Part shown: positions 1 to 6,312 of the stretch, one piece after another
How the letters are laid out: the number at the start of each line of letters is the position of its first letter
Numbering within the stretch: position 1 is the first letter of the stretch
NCBI GenBank assembly: GCA_030636485.1
Contig: DAOVWV010000093.1
Location: forward strand, 1 to 6,664
DNA length: 6,664 bases
Direction: 5' to 3'
Source: Methyloprofundus sp.
GTDB taxonomy: Bacteria; Pseudomonadota; Gammaproteobacteria; Methylococcales; Methylomonadaceae
Program-made: the position numbers and the translations under genes
Notes under the pieces: model-generated
The model's database searches: none
Seen by the model: the letters and a program-made list of their open reading frames with translations, nothing else
Told to the model about the DNA's origin: nothing

Positions 1-976
1 CAATCGCATAAATATTTTCCAGTGTGTTACCGGCAATGTCTACGCGCACAAAAGCATCCAATATTAATCGTGGTGCATTTTTATTTTCAGCCAATCGCCC
101 CAGTGGATCGGGGACTTCGATAATAACCTGAGCCATACGCCCCAATGGTTCCAGCTCCGCTTTCAGGCGTTTGACTGTCCCCAAGCGATACACACCCTCT
201 CCCCAGGCGGCCGCATAAAATACCTTGACCAGTGATCCTTGTTCACTATTAAAGTGGGGGATGTTTATTTTATTCAGCTTATTGATGGAAAGACTGGATA
301 AAACCCAGAAATTATCAATCCCTGCCAGCTTGATCAAGGGCGTTCCTGTAGAAAAGGTGGATACCCAGGAACCTATATGGGCATTGGTTTCGAGGATAAT
401 CGCATTAAACGGGCTGCTGGTCTTGGTACGCTGTAAATCCAGACGCGCCTGCTTTAATGCGGCTTTTGCGGCTGAAATCGCTGTTTTTGCCAAGGCTAGG
501 TGTGGTTTACGCAATACCAGATTCCTGCTTTGTGGATCTAAATTGGCATTTAATAGTTTAAACTCACGTTGCGCAATGGCCTGCTGGCCGAGCTCTATGG
601 TTAAATCAAATTCAGCTTTTGCCAGTGCATTTTCTTTTTGTTTGATTACCAACGCGTAGTCAGTGGGATCAAGCTGCACAATTTTCTCGCCTTTTTTGAG
701 AAAATCGCCAGGGATAAAGTGTGGGCTGACCGAGATAACCATACCATTGATACGTGAGGTCAAATTCACTTTTTTGGCGGGTATGACACTGCCCATTGCG
801 TGAACATTAATGCTGTGATCGCTCGCCTTTAAGTGAATAATATCAACTAAGGGCACTGAATATTGCACGCTACTTTTTTTTGCTTTGGGTTTATTTTTTA
901 ACCAGTAATACGACATACTCAGCGAAATGCTTAGAATCAGTATTGAGGGTATCCACCGTAACAGGCGTTTAGCCAT
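1..976 (-). CDS. RND efflux periplasmic adaptor (membrane-fusion protein, HlyD/AcrA type), partial at its 3' end
   Basis: Adaptor that would link an inner-membrane RND pump to the outer-membrane channel encoded just upstream. The frame is open from the ATG at 976-974 to the window edge, giving 325 residues without a stop; the C-terminus is missing. Residues about 8-26 form one hydrophobic segment (membrane anchor or uncleaved signal) after a basic N-terminus (MAKRLLR), with no lipobox. Residues about 58-105 look like the first half of the lipoyl/barrel-sandwich domain (G62 S V I P, G78, G90 DFLKKGE, QLDPTDY). An alpha-hairpin rich in Ala, Lys, Gln and Glu follows at about 110-183, then the second lipoyl half (SSPFNAII at 187-194, GSWV at 202-205) and beta-barrel strands. 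The start is supported by the Shine-Dalgarno AAGGAA five bases upstream, inside the end of the preceding gene, and by the 2-bp gap to that gene. The substrate cannot be told. The family is near certain; the pump gene itself is not in view. Confidence 0.9.
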   Translation of the reverse strand, partial: MAKRLLRWIPSILILSISLSMSYYWLKNKPKAKKSSVQYSVPLVDIIHLKASDHSINVHAMGSVIPAKKVNLTSRINGMVISVSPHFIPGDFLKKGEKIVQLDPTDYALVIKQKENALAKAEFDLTIELGQQAIAQREFKLLNANLDPQSRNLVLRKPHLALAKTAISAAKAALKQARLDLQRTKTSSPFNAIILETNAHIGSWVSTFSTGTPLIKLAGIDNFWVLSSLSINKLNKINIPHFNSEQGSLVKVFYAAAWGEGVYRLGTVKRLKAELEPLGRMAQVIIEVPDPLGRLAENKNAPRLILDAFVRVDIAGNTLENIYAI

Positions 977-978
977 TA

Positions 979-2373
979 TTATTCCTTGTTTTTCTGTTTA
1001 TTGTTTACCACCGTTTGTTCTAGAGAGTCTAAAATCCAGCTTCCGGCTAATGAACGATAGAGATTGATACGATATTCTATCAACTGACGTTTTGCCAACA
1101 GTCGATTTCGTTCTAAAGATTGCTGGTTAATCTGGGTGGTTAACACACGTAAAAAATCCATTGCCCCATACATATAGCGTAGCCGAATTTGTTCGGTTGC
1201 CTGTTGGGAGAGTTTATATTGCTTATTCAGGCTGCTGATCAATTGCTGCTGTTGCTGTTCCTGAATCAGCGCATCTTCCACTTCCTTTATGGCTTGCTGT
1301 ATTGTTGTCCCATAATTATTCAGTGCTTCAGCCGCAACCGCTTTTGTTCTATCCACTTCAGCCACCCGTCGTCCGCCATCCACTATAGGCAGGATCAAGT
1401 TACCCGCCAGCGTTGCAATCCAGTTATTAAATAATGATTGTAAATTAGGCGACAGCGTATCAACATTGGCGGAAAGGCTTAGCTTGGGAAAACGGTCGGC
1501 AATCGCTGAAGCAGTGCGCTGGTCTGCCGCCTGTACCTGAAAATAAGCCAGGCGCAAATCAGGGCGGCGTTGAACCAGCTCAGTCCCTAGCCCTGTTTGT
1601 GGTTGCTCAGGTAAAGCAGGTAATTGGCTATTATCAGGAAGTTGAAGCATACCCGGGGTATTCCCTGTCAATATCGCCAACTGGTACTCAAGTATTTTAA
1701 TGCTCGCAATAACGCGTGTTTGATCCCCTACCCTGGCTTCTAAGGTTTGTTGCTGCTGAAAAAGATCCGCAGCACTGGCTTGCCCGCCGGCAAAACGATA
1801 GCTAATGATCAGTACATTATCCTGATTGGTCTTGATTTGCTGCTTCAGTAATTGTAGCTGACTGCGTTGCTCAATTAAGCGGTACCAGGCAATGGCCACT
1901 TCAGCAGACAAAGAAATGCTGGCTGTATATAGGTTCTCCTGTGCAGCGCGTATATCAAGTTCGGCCGCATGTTTTTTCGCCCGTAAGCGCCCCCATAAAT
2001 CAACCTCATAGCTGGCATTAAGCCCCAGAGCAAACTGACTACTATCGCTGATATTCGAATAGTTTTGTTGCCCTCCAAAGACTGCACTGATACTGGGAAT
2101 TAATTCAGAACTACTTTTTACCGCAATCGCCTCCGCCTGTTCCAGCCGGTTAAAGGCGGCTAGCAGACTAAAGTTATTACCTAATGCCTCGTCTATAAGG
2201 GATTCGAGCTGGGAATCATTAAATGCCAGCCACCAATGTGGTTGGCGCACAAACTCCCCGGTTTGCGAGAATGTCTCAGGCACCTTAGCGGGTGAGCTAA
2301 TATCTTCGATAGGAACAGCGCAGGCAGTCAGCTGCAATAATACAAAGCAAGTCAGTAAGTATTTATTATTCAT
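979..2373 (-). CDS. RND efflux outer-membrane lipoprotein channel, NodT/CusC/OprM type
   Basis: Outer-membrane factor forming the exit duct of a tripartite efflux pump. The 464-residue length is usual for the family. The N-terminus is a lipoprotein signal peptide with lipobox LTAC, so Cys18 would be acylated. Two OEP repeats follow, at about 50-235 and 265-445. Family hallmarks are visible: YEVDLWGR at 122-129, the LVQRRPDL motif at 266-273, PIVDGGRR at 329-336 and SLAGSW near residue 441-446. Long Gln-rich helices (205-212 and 370-385) are the coiled-coil parts of the periplasmic tunnel. The start is fixed by an in-frame TAA two codons upstream; no good Shine-Dalgarno precedes it. The stop is 2 bp from the adaptor ATG, so the two are surely co-transcribed. 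Order is channel, then adaptor, then presumably pump outside the window. The exported substrate is not deducible. Confidence 0.95.
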   Translation of the reverse strand: MNNKYLLTCFVLLQLTACAVPIEDISSPAKVPETFSQTGEFVRQPHWWLAFNDSQLESLIDEALGNNFSLLAAFNRLEQAEAIAVKSSSELIPSISAVFGGQQNYSNISDSSQFALGLNASYEVDLWGRLRAKKHAAELDIRAAQENLYTASISLSAEVAIAWYRLIEQRSQLQLLKQQIKTNQDNVLIISYRFAGGQASAADLFQQQQTLEARVGDQTRVIASIKILEYQLAILTGNTPGMLQLPDNSQLPALPEQPQTGLGTELVQRRPDLRLAYFQVQAADQRTASAIADRFPKLSLSANVDTLSPNLQSLFNNWIATLAGNLILPIVDGGRRVAEVDRTKAVAAEALNNYGTTIQQAIKEVEDALIQEQQQQQLISSLNKQYKLSQQATEQIRLRYMYGAMDFLRVLTTQINQQSLERNRLLAKRQLIEYRINLYRSLAGSWILDSLEQTVVNNKQKNKE

Positions 2374-2417
2374 TGATTATGTGACTATGCAATGTGTGTA
2401 GCGGTAAAAAAAGCAGC

Positions 2418-2447
2418 AGAATAAGCTGACGATAGAAAGCGCATCAA
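2418..2447 (-). promoter_or_regulatory. possible proximal promoter of the efflux operon
   Basis: Read on the minus strand, TTGATG (2447-2442, four matches to the sigma-70 -35 box) is followed after 18 bp by TATTCT (2423-2418, four matches to the -10 box), about 45 bp before the ATG at 2373. The -35 box lies inside the 9-bp dyad at 2437-2465, so a protein binding that dyad would block it. The match is modest and this is only one of two candidates. Confidence 0.3.
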
Positions 2448-2465
2448 GTATCGAAAGATGCGCTT
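2437..2465. repeat. perfect 9-bp inverted repeat (hairpin or operator) upstream of the efflux operon
   Basis: AAGCGCATC at 2437-2445 pairs exactly with GATGCGCTT at 2457-2465 around an 11-base loop. There is no T-run on either side, so it is not a standard intrinsic terminator. It lies 64-92 bp before the channel gene start. If the distal promoter at 2543-2570 is used it would be in the mRNA leader; if the proximal one is used it overlaps the -35 box and looks like an operator. Confidence 0.6.
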
Positions 2466-2523
2466 CGTGCCTCAGCACATCCTATATAGACTTGGTAACC
2501 GTGACCGCGCGAAGTATATGTCA

Positions 2524-2542
2524 CCTTAACTTAGGAGCGAGG
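2524..2542 (+). repeat. 19-bp imperfect direct repeat, copy 1
   Basis: CCTTAACTTAGGAGCGAGG matches CCTTTGCTTAAGAGCGAGG at 6202-6220 at 16 of 19 positions, on the same strand. This copy abuts the 18-bp repeat at 2543-2560. The two copies bracket mltD and the ZIP gene. Confidence 0.5.
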
Positions 2543-2560
2543 ATTGTAACTTCTCATTAT
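2543..2560 (-). repeat. 18-bp exact inverted repeat, copy 1 (upstream of the efflux operon)
   Basis: Read on the minus strand this is ATAATGAGAAGTTACAAT, identical over 18 bp to 6313-6330 on the plus strand. Identity stops abruptly at both ends. Each copy precedes a gene in the same sense, here the efflux channel gene 170 bp downstream. It could be a shared regulator site, a dispersed repeat, or ends of a decayed mobile element. Confidence 0.65.
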
Positions 2561-2570
2561 TTACTGTTAA
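2543..2570 (-). promoter_or_regulatory. possible distal promoter of the efflux operon, inside the 18-bp repeat
   Basis: On the minus strand TTAACA (2570-2565, five of six matches to the -35 box) is followed after 16 bp by TACAAT (2548-2543, five of six matches to the -10 box). The -10 box is the 3' end of the 18-bp repeat. Transcription would start near 2536, leaving a leader of about 160 nt that contains the 9-bp hairpin. This candidate scores better than the one nearer the gene. Confidence 0.4.
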
Positions 2571-2748
2571 ATGCAGATAAAAGGTCGTCACCCCCGCCGT
2601 CTACCCACTCAAACGTATGCACAAGCGTTCTCGCGCATTTCCGTTGAACATGGATTCCTGCTCACGAGATGCATGAATCACGGCTTTTGCATAGTTCAGG
2701 TGCCAGTCAATAATAAGAAGATACCGAAGATTTCATTATACCCTCTCA

Positions 2749-4128
2749 TTAACTACGTTTTTTGATGATTAAGGTCTGCCCTGGGTGTAATGCTGATTTT
2801 AAACCAATGCGATTCCAGCGAGCAATGTCTTTACTACGCGTCTTAAATTTCTTGGCAATACTCCACAGGCTATCACCTTTCCTGACTTTATAAGAAGGAT
2901 ATTTCTTTCTCGGATTTATGGCATTAGCGCGAATAAAAGGATTATCGCTAGCAGTATTTTGTGCAGCAGGCACCATTAAATAGGCACCGGCTCGAATATT
3001 ATTATTCTTTAAACGGTTAACCTCACGAATGACTTTTATTCGAGTCTGATAACGACGCGCTATACTGCCCAGGTTTTCACCCGCTTTGATTTTATGTCTA
3101 TGCCACTGCACACGCTGGTCATCAGGCAGCATGGCTAGATTCTTTTTAAAGATCTCCGCATTTTCAACCGGAATCAATAAGCGATGCGGCCCTTGCGGCG
3201 GCGTATAGCCACGGTTAAAGCCCGGATTTAAATGAAACAATTCATCCAGTGAAATCTCACCCAGCTGAGCTGCTTTTGATAAATCCAGTTGCGAGCCAAT
3301 ATTAACGGCGACAAATGTAGGTTTATGTTCTTGTGTTTTTAAGGTGATCCCATAGTAACCTGGGTTAGCAAATATTTTTGCCAAGGCCAAGAGTTTGGGC
3401 ACATAATTTTGCGTCTCTCGGGGGAGTTTTAAAGACGAGAAATCTGTCGGCTTATGCCTTGCCCTATTACGTTTGATGGACCTGCCGACTGTCCCCATCC
3501 CCGCATTATAGGATGCCAAAGCCAATAACCAATCGTTATCAAACATCGCACCTAATTTTTTCAGGTAACTGGTTGCCGCTGCCGTTGAAGAATAGACATC
3601 ACGCCGGCCATCGTACCACCAGTTTTGATCTAAACCATAAATCTTGCCTGTGGCTGGTATAAATTGCCATAAGCCAGCCGCGCGGGCATGGGAGTACGCA
3701 TGCGCTTTAAAGCCGCTTTCGATGGCAGGGAGTAAAGCAAGCTCTCCCGGCAGGCCTTTCGCTTCGATTTCTTGAATGATATTGTAAAGGTAAGGTTCTG
3801 CACGTGTTTGAATTTTTTGAATATATTCAGGGTGGGCAAGAAACCTTTTTATTGCGCGGTCAATGCGTGCATTATCGACATCAGGTATTGCATAAAGTGA
3901 AATGATATACTGCCAGCTATCATTAATTTCGGGAACGATTATTTCCCCTTTTTCAACGATGGATATGGCATTTTCGATTGTACCCTGCTCAGTCGGGTTA
4001 GCCGGATCGACTATGGAAACAGGCTGCTCTGTCACAGGTGTTTTAATCGGCTGCTGTAGACTACAACCCTGCATCAGTAATAGTATTACCATACTACTAA
4101 TGATCAGGCAACGGTTCGGTTTTATCAT
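2749..4128 (-). CDS. mltD: membrane-bound lytic murein transglycosylase D with two LysM domains
   Basis: Cleaves the MurNAc-GlcNAc bond of peptidoglycan, releasing 1,6-anhydro-muropeptides, from a lipid anchor on the periplasmic side. The 459-residue length and layout match MltD. A lipoprotein-type signal ends at Cys22 (LLMQGC; Met and Gln before Gly are an untypical lipobox). The family-1 lytic transglycosylase domain spans about 110-245: catalytic Glu137 in LPAIESGF, GLWQFIPATG at 152-161, ASYNAG at 205-210 and LPRETQNYVPKL at 235-246. Two peptidoglycan-binding LysM modules follow, at about 344-388 and 412-456 (KVRKGDSLWSIAKKF). No Shine-Dalgarno is evident before the ATG at 4128, but the signal peptide fits this start. 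It has its own strong promoter about 130 bp upstream, so it seems transcribed apart from the ZIP gene, which ends 227 bp upstream on the same strand. All catalytic motifs are intact. Confidence 0.96.
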   Translation of the reverse strand: MIKPNRCLIISSMVILLLMQGCSLQQPIKTPVTEQPVSIVDPANPTEQGTIENAISIVEKGEIIVPEINDSWQYIISLYAIPDVDNARIDRAIKRFLAHPEYIQKIQTRAEPYLYNIIQEIEAKGLPGELALLPAIESGFKAHAYSHARAAGLWQFIPATGKIYGLDQNWWYDGRRDVYSSTAAATSYLKKLGAMFDNDWLLALASYNAGMGTVGRSIKRNRARHKPTDFSSLKLPRETQNYVPKLLALAKIFANPGYYGITLKTQEHKPTFVAVNIGSQLDLSKAAQLGEISLDELFHLNPGFNRGYTPPQGPHRLLIPVENAEIFKKNLAMLPDDQRVQWHRHKIKAGENLGSIARRYQTRIKVIREVNRLKNNNIRAGAYLMVPAAQNTASDNPFIRANAINPRKKYPSYKVRKGDSLWSIAKKFKTRSKDIARWNRIGLKSALHPGQTLIIKKRS

Positions 4129-4180
4129 AATGGGCTAATGCGTTTGAAAATGTGTATTAATGACTGATGTTAGCTATTTT

Positions 4181-4243
4181 TCATGCAAAAAGAGCGATAT
4201 TCATACAATATTTGCTATCTTTCGCCATTTTTCTTTTTTGCAT
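4181..4243 (-). promoter_or_regulatory. foldable leader of the mltD transcript
   Basis: In the minus-strand leader, AUGCAAAAA (4243-4235) can pair with UUUUUGCAU (4191-4183), nested GCGA/UCGC arms lie inside it, and an inner AUAUU-5-AAUAU hairpin fills the loop. The whole element sits between the predicted transcription start (about 4250) and the mltD start. The A/U-rich outer stem makes its stability uncertain, and no known riboswitch class is recognised. Confidence 0.3.
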
Positions 4244-4256
4244 AATATTAACGTCT

Positions 4257-4284
4257 ATTATAGTACACAGCGTAAGCTTGTGAA
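4257..4284 (-). promoter_or_regulatory. sigma-70-type promoter of mltD
   Basis: On the minus strand TTCACA (4284-4279, five of six matches) is followed after 16 bp by a perfect TATAAT (4262-4257). Predicted transcription start is near 4250, giving a leader of about 120 nt. It is the best promoter match found in the window by eye. Confidence 0.65.
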
Positions 4285-4285
4285 C
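4263..4285. promoter_or_regulatory. operator-like dyad over the mltD promoter
   Basis: GTACACA (4263-4269) and TGTGAAC (4279-4285) are inverted with 6 of 7 pairs matching around a 9-bp centre. The dyad fills the -35 box and spacer of the mltD promoter, the typical place for a repressor. A second small dyad, GTGT-4-ACAC at 4302-4313, lies just upstream of the -35 box. No regulator can be named. Confidence 0.35.
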
Positions 4286-4355
4286 AATAAATACATCATT
4301 TGTGTGGTTACACTCACTTTAGCCAAAGGGAGATAAAAAGCCAGTCCACCTAAGC

Positions 4356-6191
4356 TTATTCCAGCGTTTTAAAAAAAATAGCCGTTAAAAATCCTAACAG
4401 AGTGGAAAACCCGACTATTTCACCCCCCTTTATATAAGCCTCCGGAAGCATGGTCTGGGCAATCATGGTTAACATGGCTCCCGCCGCAACACCTTCGGTA
4501 AAGGCAAACACGGCATCACTGACTCCGGCATAATAAATACTTCCCAGGGCACTAAGAACGCCGGTTATTAACATCAGAGTCGTCCACATAAACAGTATGG
4601 TATTAAATTTCATGCCCTGCTGGCGCATACCATTGGAACTCGATAAAGCCTCTGGGTAATTGGAAAAGAACAATCCAGCCAATAAAGAAAATGCCAGGCC
4701 TGAATGCGCCACTCCAGCGCCAATAACTAGGGCTTCAGGGATTCCATCAAGCATTAAACCTAACCAGATACCTAAAGGGGCTCCCTTATGTTCACTAATA
4801 TCAAAATGTATTCCGGCAACAGGCTTTATTTTTTTACTGGCATCAATATTTTTTAGGGCACTTTTAATCCACTTTTTGGCACTGTCCTCAGTAAGTTGCT
4901 GTCTTTCTTCGAGATAAAACAACACATTTTTTTGCTGTAAATACTGCTTGAATTGCGCTGCCAATGCAGGCAATACAGTGAGTAAATCATTAAAATCTTT
5001 GCGCCGTAAAACCCATGCCTGTGTTGCCTCAAGTGCAACGGCTGACATAGAGTTACGGCTACCGGTAAAAAAAGCCATATAACCAAAAGAACAATGCGCG
5101 CTTATATCGATGGAATGAACGGAGTGGTCAACAGCATCCAGCTTTGAAACAGCCCCTTGCTCAATAATATATAAATAATTGGCGGCTTCGCCACGATGAA
5201 AAAAAGTTTCACCCTTGGCAAATTTCTTAAATATCAACCGGCTTGCAATCGCCCGCAATTCGTCATCGGGCAAGTTTGAAAACAGATCAAATCCTTTAAT
5301 ATATTTCGCTGCTGCACAAAAGGCTTTAGCTCTATGATCAATAGTGACGGCTGAAGAAAATATGCCACGCCGGACTATGCTATGCATGGACTGCTCTTGC
5401 CAGTGCTTAATGGCTTGCTTAGATAAGCCATGATGGATGCTTAGGTAATGTGTCAGCTGGTCATCCTGAAGCCAATGCTGAACAGCATGTGCCAAAGTAG
5501 GCGAATCAGGGAGCAAATGAAAAAAAGCCGCTTTAGGAAGTACCCACAAGCTGACATCGTCAACAGCTCTGGCGGTAAACCGGTAAGGGGTTCCAGTGAG
5601 AAATGCCAGCCACCCCAAATCATCATTATGGCTTAATATTTTCGTTGTTTCTTTGTCAATGGGATCCAGTAATGATATGCTTCCCGAGTCGATGAAATAT
5701 AAATTATCACAGGGGTCTCCCTTAGTGAAAACTGAGGCTCCTTTTTTAATCGTTTGATGGTGAATCGCTGCCGCTAACACCTTAAAGTCCGCATCACTTA
5801 AGCCATGAAATACATCGGTACGCTTTGCCATGGAAAGTATTTTTTTAAATTTTCGGTATTCCTGTTTGCGTAAATGATATATGGTAGTGGAGGCTTTTCT
5901 TAAGAAGCCTCCAAAATCATTCACGATATTATTTAAACCAATAAACAGGATTCCTCCCGTAATACAGCCAGCCGCCAAAGGATAGAAATCACCTTTGGCA
6001 ACGGTTCCCGCAACTAAATCAAGGGTTAAGGCCGCGAGCAATGCACCGCCGCCAAAAGACATTAAAAAAGCAATTGCGCGATCAGAGGGTTTCCAGAACA
6101 GCGTGGTTAAAGCACCTAATGGTAGAGAGCATGCACTGATCAAGCCGAAGATCAACGCAGTAAAGACAGTAGAGTCAAATGTGGTACTCAT
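4356..6191 (-). CDS. ZIP-family metal transporter with two CRP-like cNMP-binding folds inserted between TM3 and TM4
   Basis: A 611-residue inner-membrane protein, likely moving divalent metal ions such as Zn2+, Fe2+ or Mn2+. Three hydrophobic segments (about 8-32, 38-63, 69-93) precede a soluble block of roughly 370 residues; five more follow (about 471-492, 495-518, 528-553, 558-582, 588-608). The 3+5 pattern is that of ZIP carriers. TM4 carries LDGIPEALVIG (481-491) and TM5 SNYPEALSSS (510-519), the places of the ZIP metal ligands; Glu566 (FTEGVAAG) and Glu584 (LPEAY) also lie in helices. The soluble block holds two cyclic-nucleotide-binding folds, about 122-235 (KGDPCDNLYFIDSG at 157-170) and about 297-420 (RGEAANYLYIIEQG at 333-346). 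ZIP loops between TM3 and TM4 are cytoplasmic, so both would face the cytosol. Ordinary bacterial ZIPs are about 250-300 residues. The start is supported by AAGGA nine bases upstream. Metal specificity and ligand are unknown. Confidence 0.85.
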   Translation of the reverse strand: MSTTFDSTVFTALIFGLISACSLPLGALTTLFWKPSDRAIAFLMSFGGGALLAALTLDLVAGTVAKGDFYPLAAGCITGGILFIGLNNIVNDFGGFLRKASTTIYHLRKQEYRKFKKILSMAKRTDVFHGLSDADFKVLAAAIHHQTIKKGASVFTKGDPCDNLYFIDSGSISLLDPIDKETTKILSHNDDLGWLAFLTGTPYRFTARAVDDVSLWVLPKAAFFHLLPDSPTLAHAVQHWLQDDQLTHYLSIHHGLSKQAIKHWQEQSMHSIVRRGIFSSAVTIDHRAKAFCAAAKYIKGFDLFSNLPDDELRAIASRLIFKKFAKGETFFHRGEAANYLYIIEQGAVSKLDAVDHSVHSIDISAHCSFGYMAFFTGSRNSMSAVALEATQAWVLRRKDFNDLLTVLPALAAQFKQYLQQKNVLFYLEERQQLTEDSAKKWIKSALKNIDASKKIKPVAGIHFDISEHKGAPLGIWLGLMLDGIPEALVIGAGVAHSGLAFSLLAGLFFSNYPEALSSSNGMRQQGMKFNTILFMWTTLMLITGVLSALGSIYYAGVSDAVFAFTEGVAAGAMLTMIAQTMLPEAYIKGGEIVGFSTLLGFLTAIFFKTLE

Positions 6192-6201
6192 ATTAGCTAA
6201 T

Positions 6202-6220
6202 CCTTTGCTTAAGAGCGAGG
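6202..6220 (+). repeat. 19-bp imperfect direct repeat, copy 2
   Basis: CCTTTGCTTAAGAGCGAGG, 16 of 19 identical to 2524-2542. It lies in the leader of the ZIP gene and its CCTT end is part of that gene's Shine-Dalgarno on the minus strand. The 18-bp repeat that abuts copy 1 is here 92 bp away and reversed. Confidence 0.45.
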
Positions 6221-6267
6221 TTTTAATAATACCTTCGCCAAATTAGCCTAATATTTTAACAAAGTTC

Positions 6268-6297
6268 CCATAATCCTAATGGAATACATAGCGTTCA
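6268..6297 (-). promoter_or_regulatory. possible promoter of the ZIP transporter gene
   Basis: On the minus strand TTGAAC (6297-6292, four matches to the -35 box) is followed after 17 bp by GATTAT (6274-6269, four matches to the -10 box), about 80 bp before the ATG at 6191. It is the best-spaced candidate seen in the divergent spacer; the score is moderate. Confidence 0.3.
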
Positions 6298-6312
6298 ACG
6301 GCTATTTTTAGG

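Larger units (their letters stand above)
2374..2748. other. 375-bp non-coding spacer between the efflux operon and mltD
   Basis: No credible gene is present on either strand. The stretch holds the promoter candidates for the efflux operon, a perfect 9-bp hairpin (2437-2465), one copy each of the 19-bp and 18-bp repeats (2524-2560), and a degenerate segment at about 2578-2705 whose composition differs from the AT-rich ends. That segment carries CGTCACCCCCGCC and GGATTCCTGC, which resemble pieces of the dispersed GC-rich extragenic repeats common in proteobacteria. No rho-independent terminator with a T-run was found for mltD. Confidence 0.7.

Noticed and set aside
225..659. 144-codon plus-strand frame opposite the efflux adaptor
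   Set aside because: It is antisense to a strongly supported adaptor gene and its translation has no coherent fold or motif.
2571..2765. 64-codon plus-strand frame in the spacer
   Set aside because: Overlaps the end of mltD, has no ribosome site, shows no recognisable domain and covers the degenerate repeat-like segment.
4181..4243. A 20-codon open frame in the mltD leader (minus strand, starting MQKRKM)
   Set aside because: It begins only a few bases after the predicted transcript start, has no Shine-Dalgarno, and its ends coincide with the arms of an inverted repeat, so structure explains it better than coding.
4302..4313. CRP binding site upstream of mltD
   Set aside because: GTGT-4-ACAC does not fit TGTGA-6-TCACA spacing; only a generic small dyad can be claimed.
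4320..4358. Intrinsic terminator after the ZIP gene
   Set aside because: There is a T-run (GGCTTTTTATC on the minus strand) and an 8-bp TAAGCTTA palindrome at the stop, but no GC-rich stem directly before the T-run.
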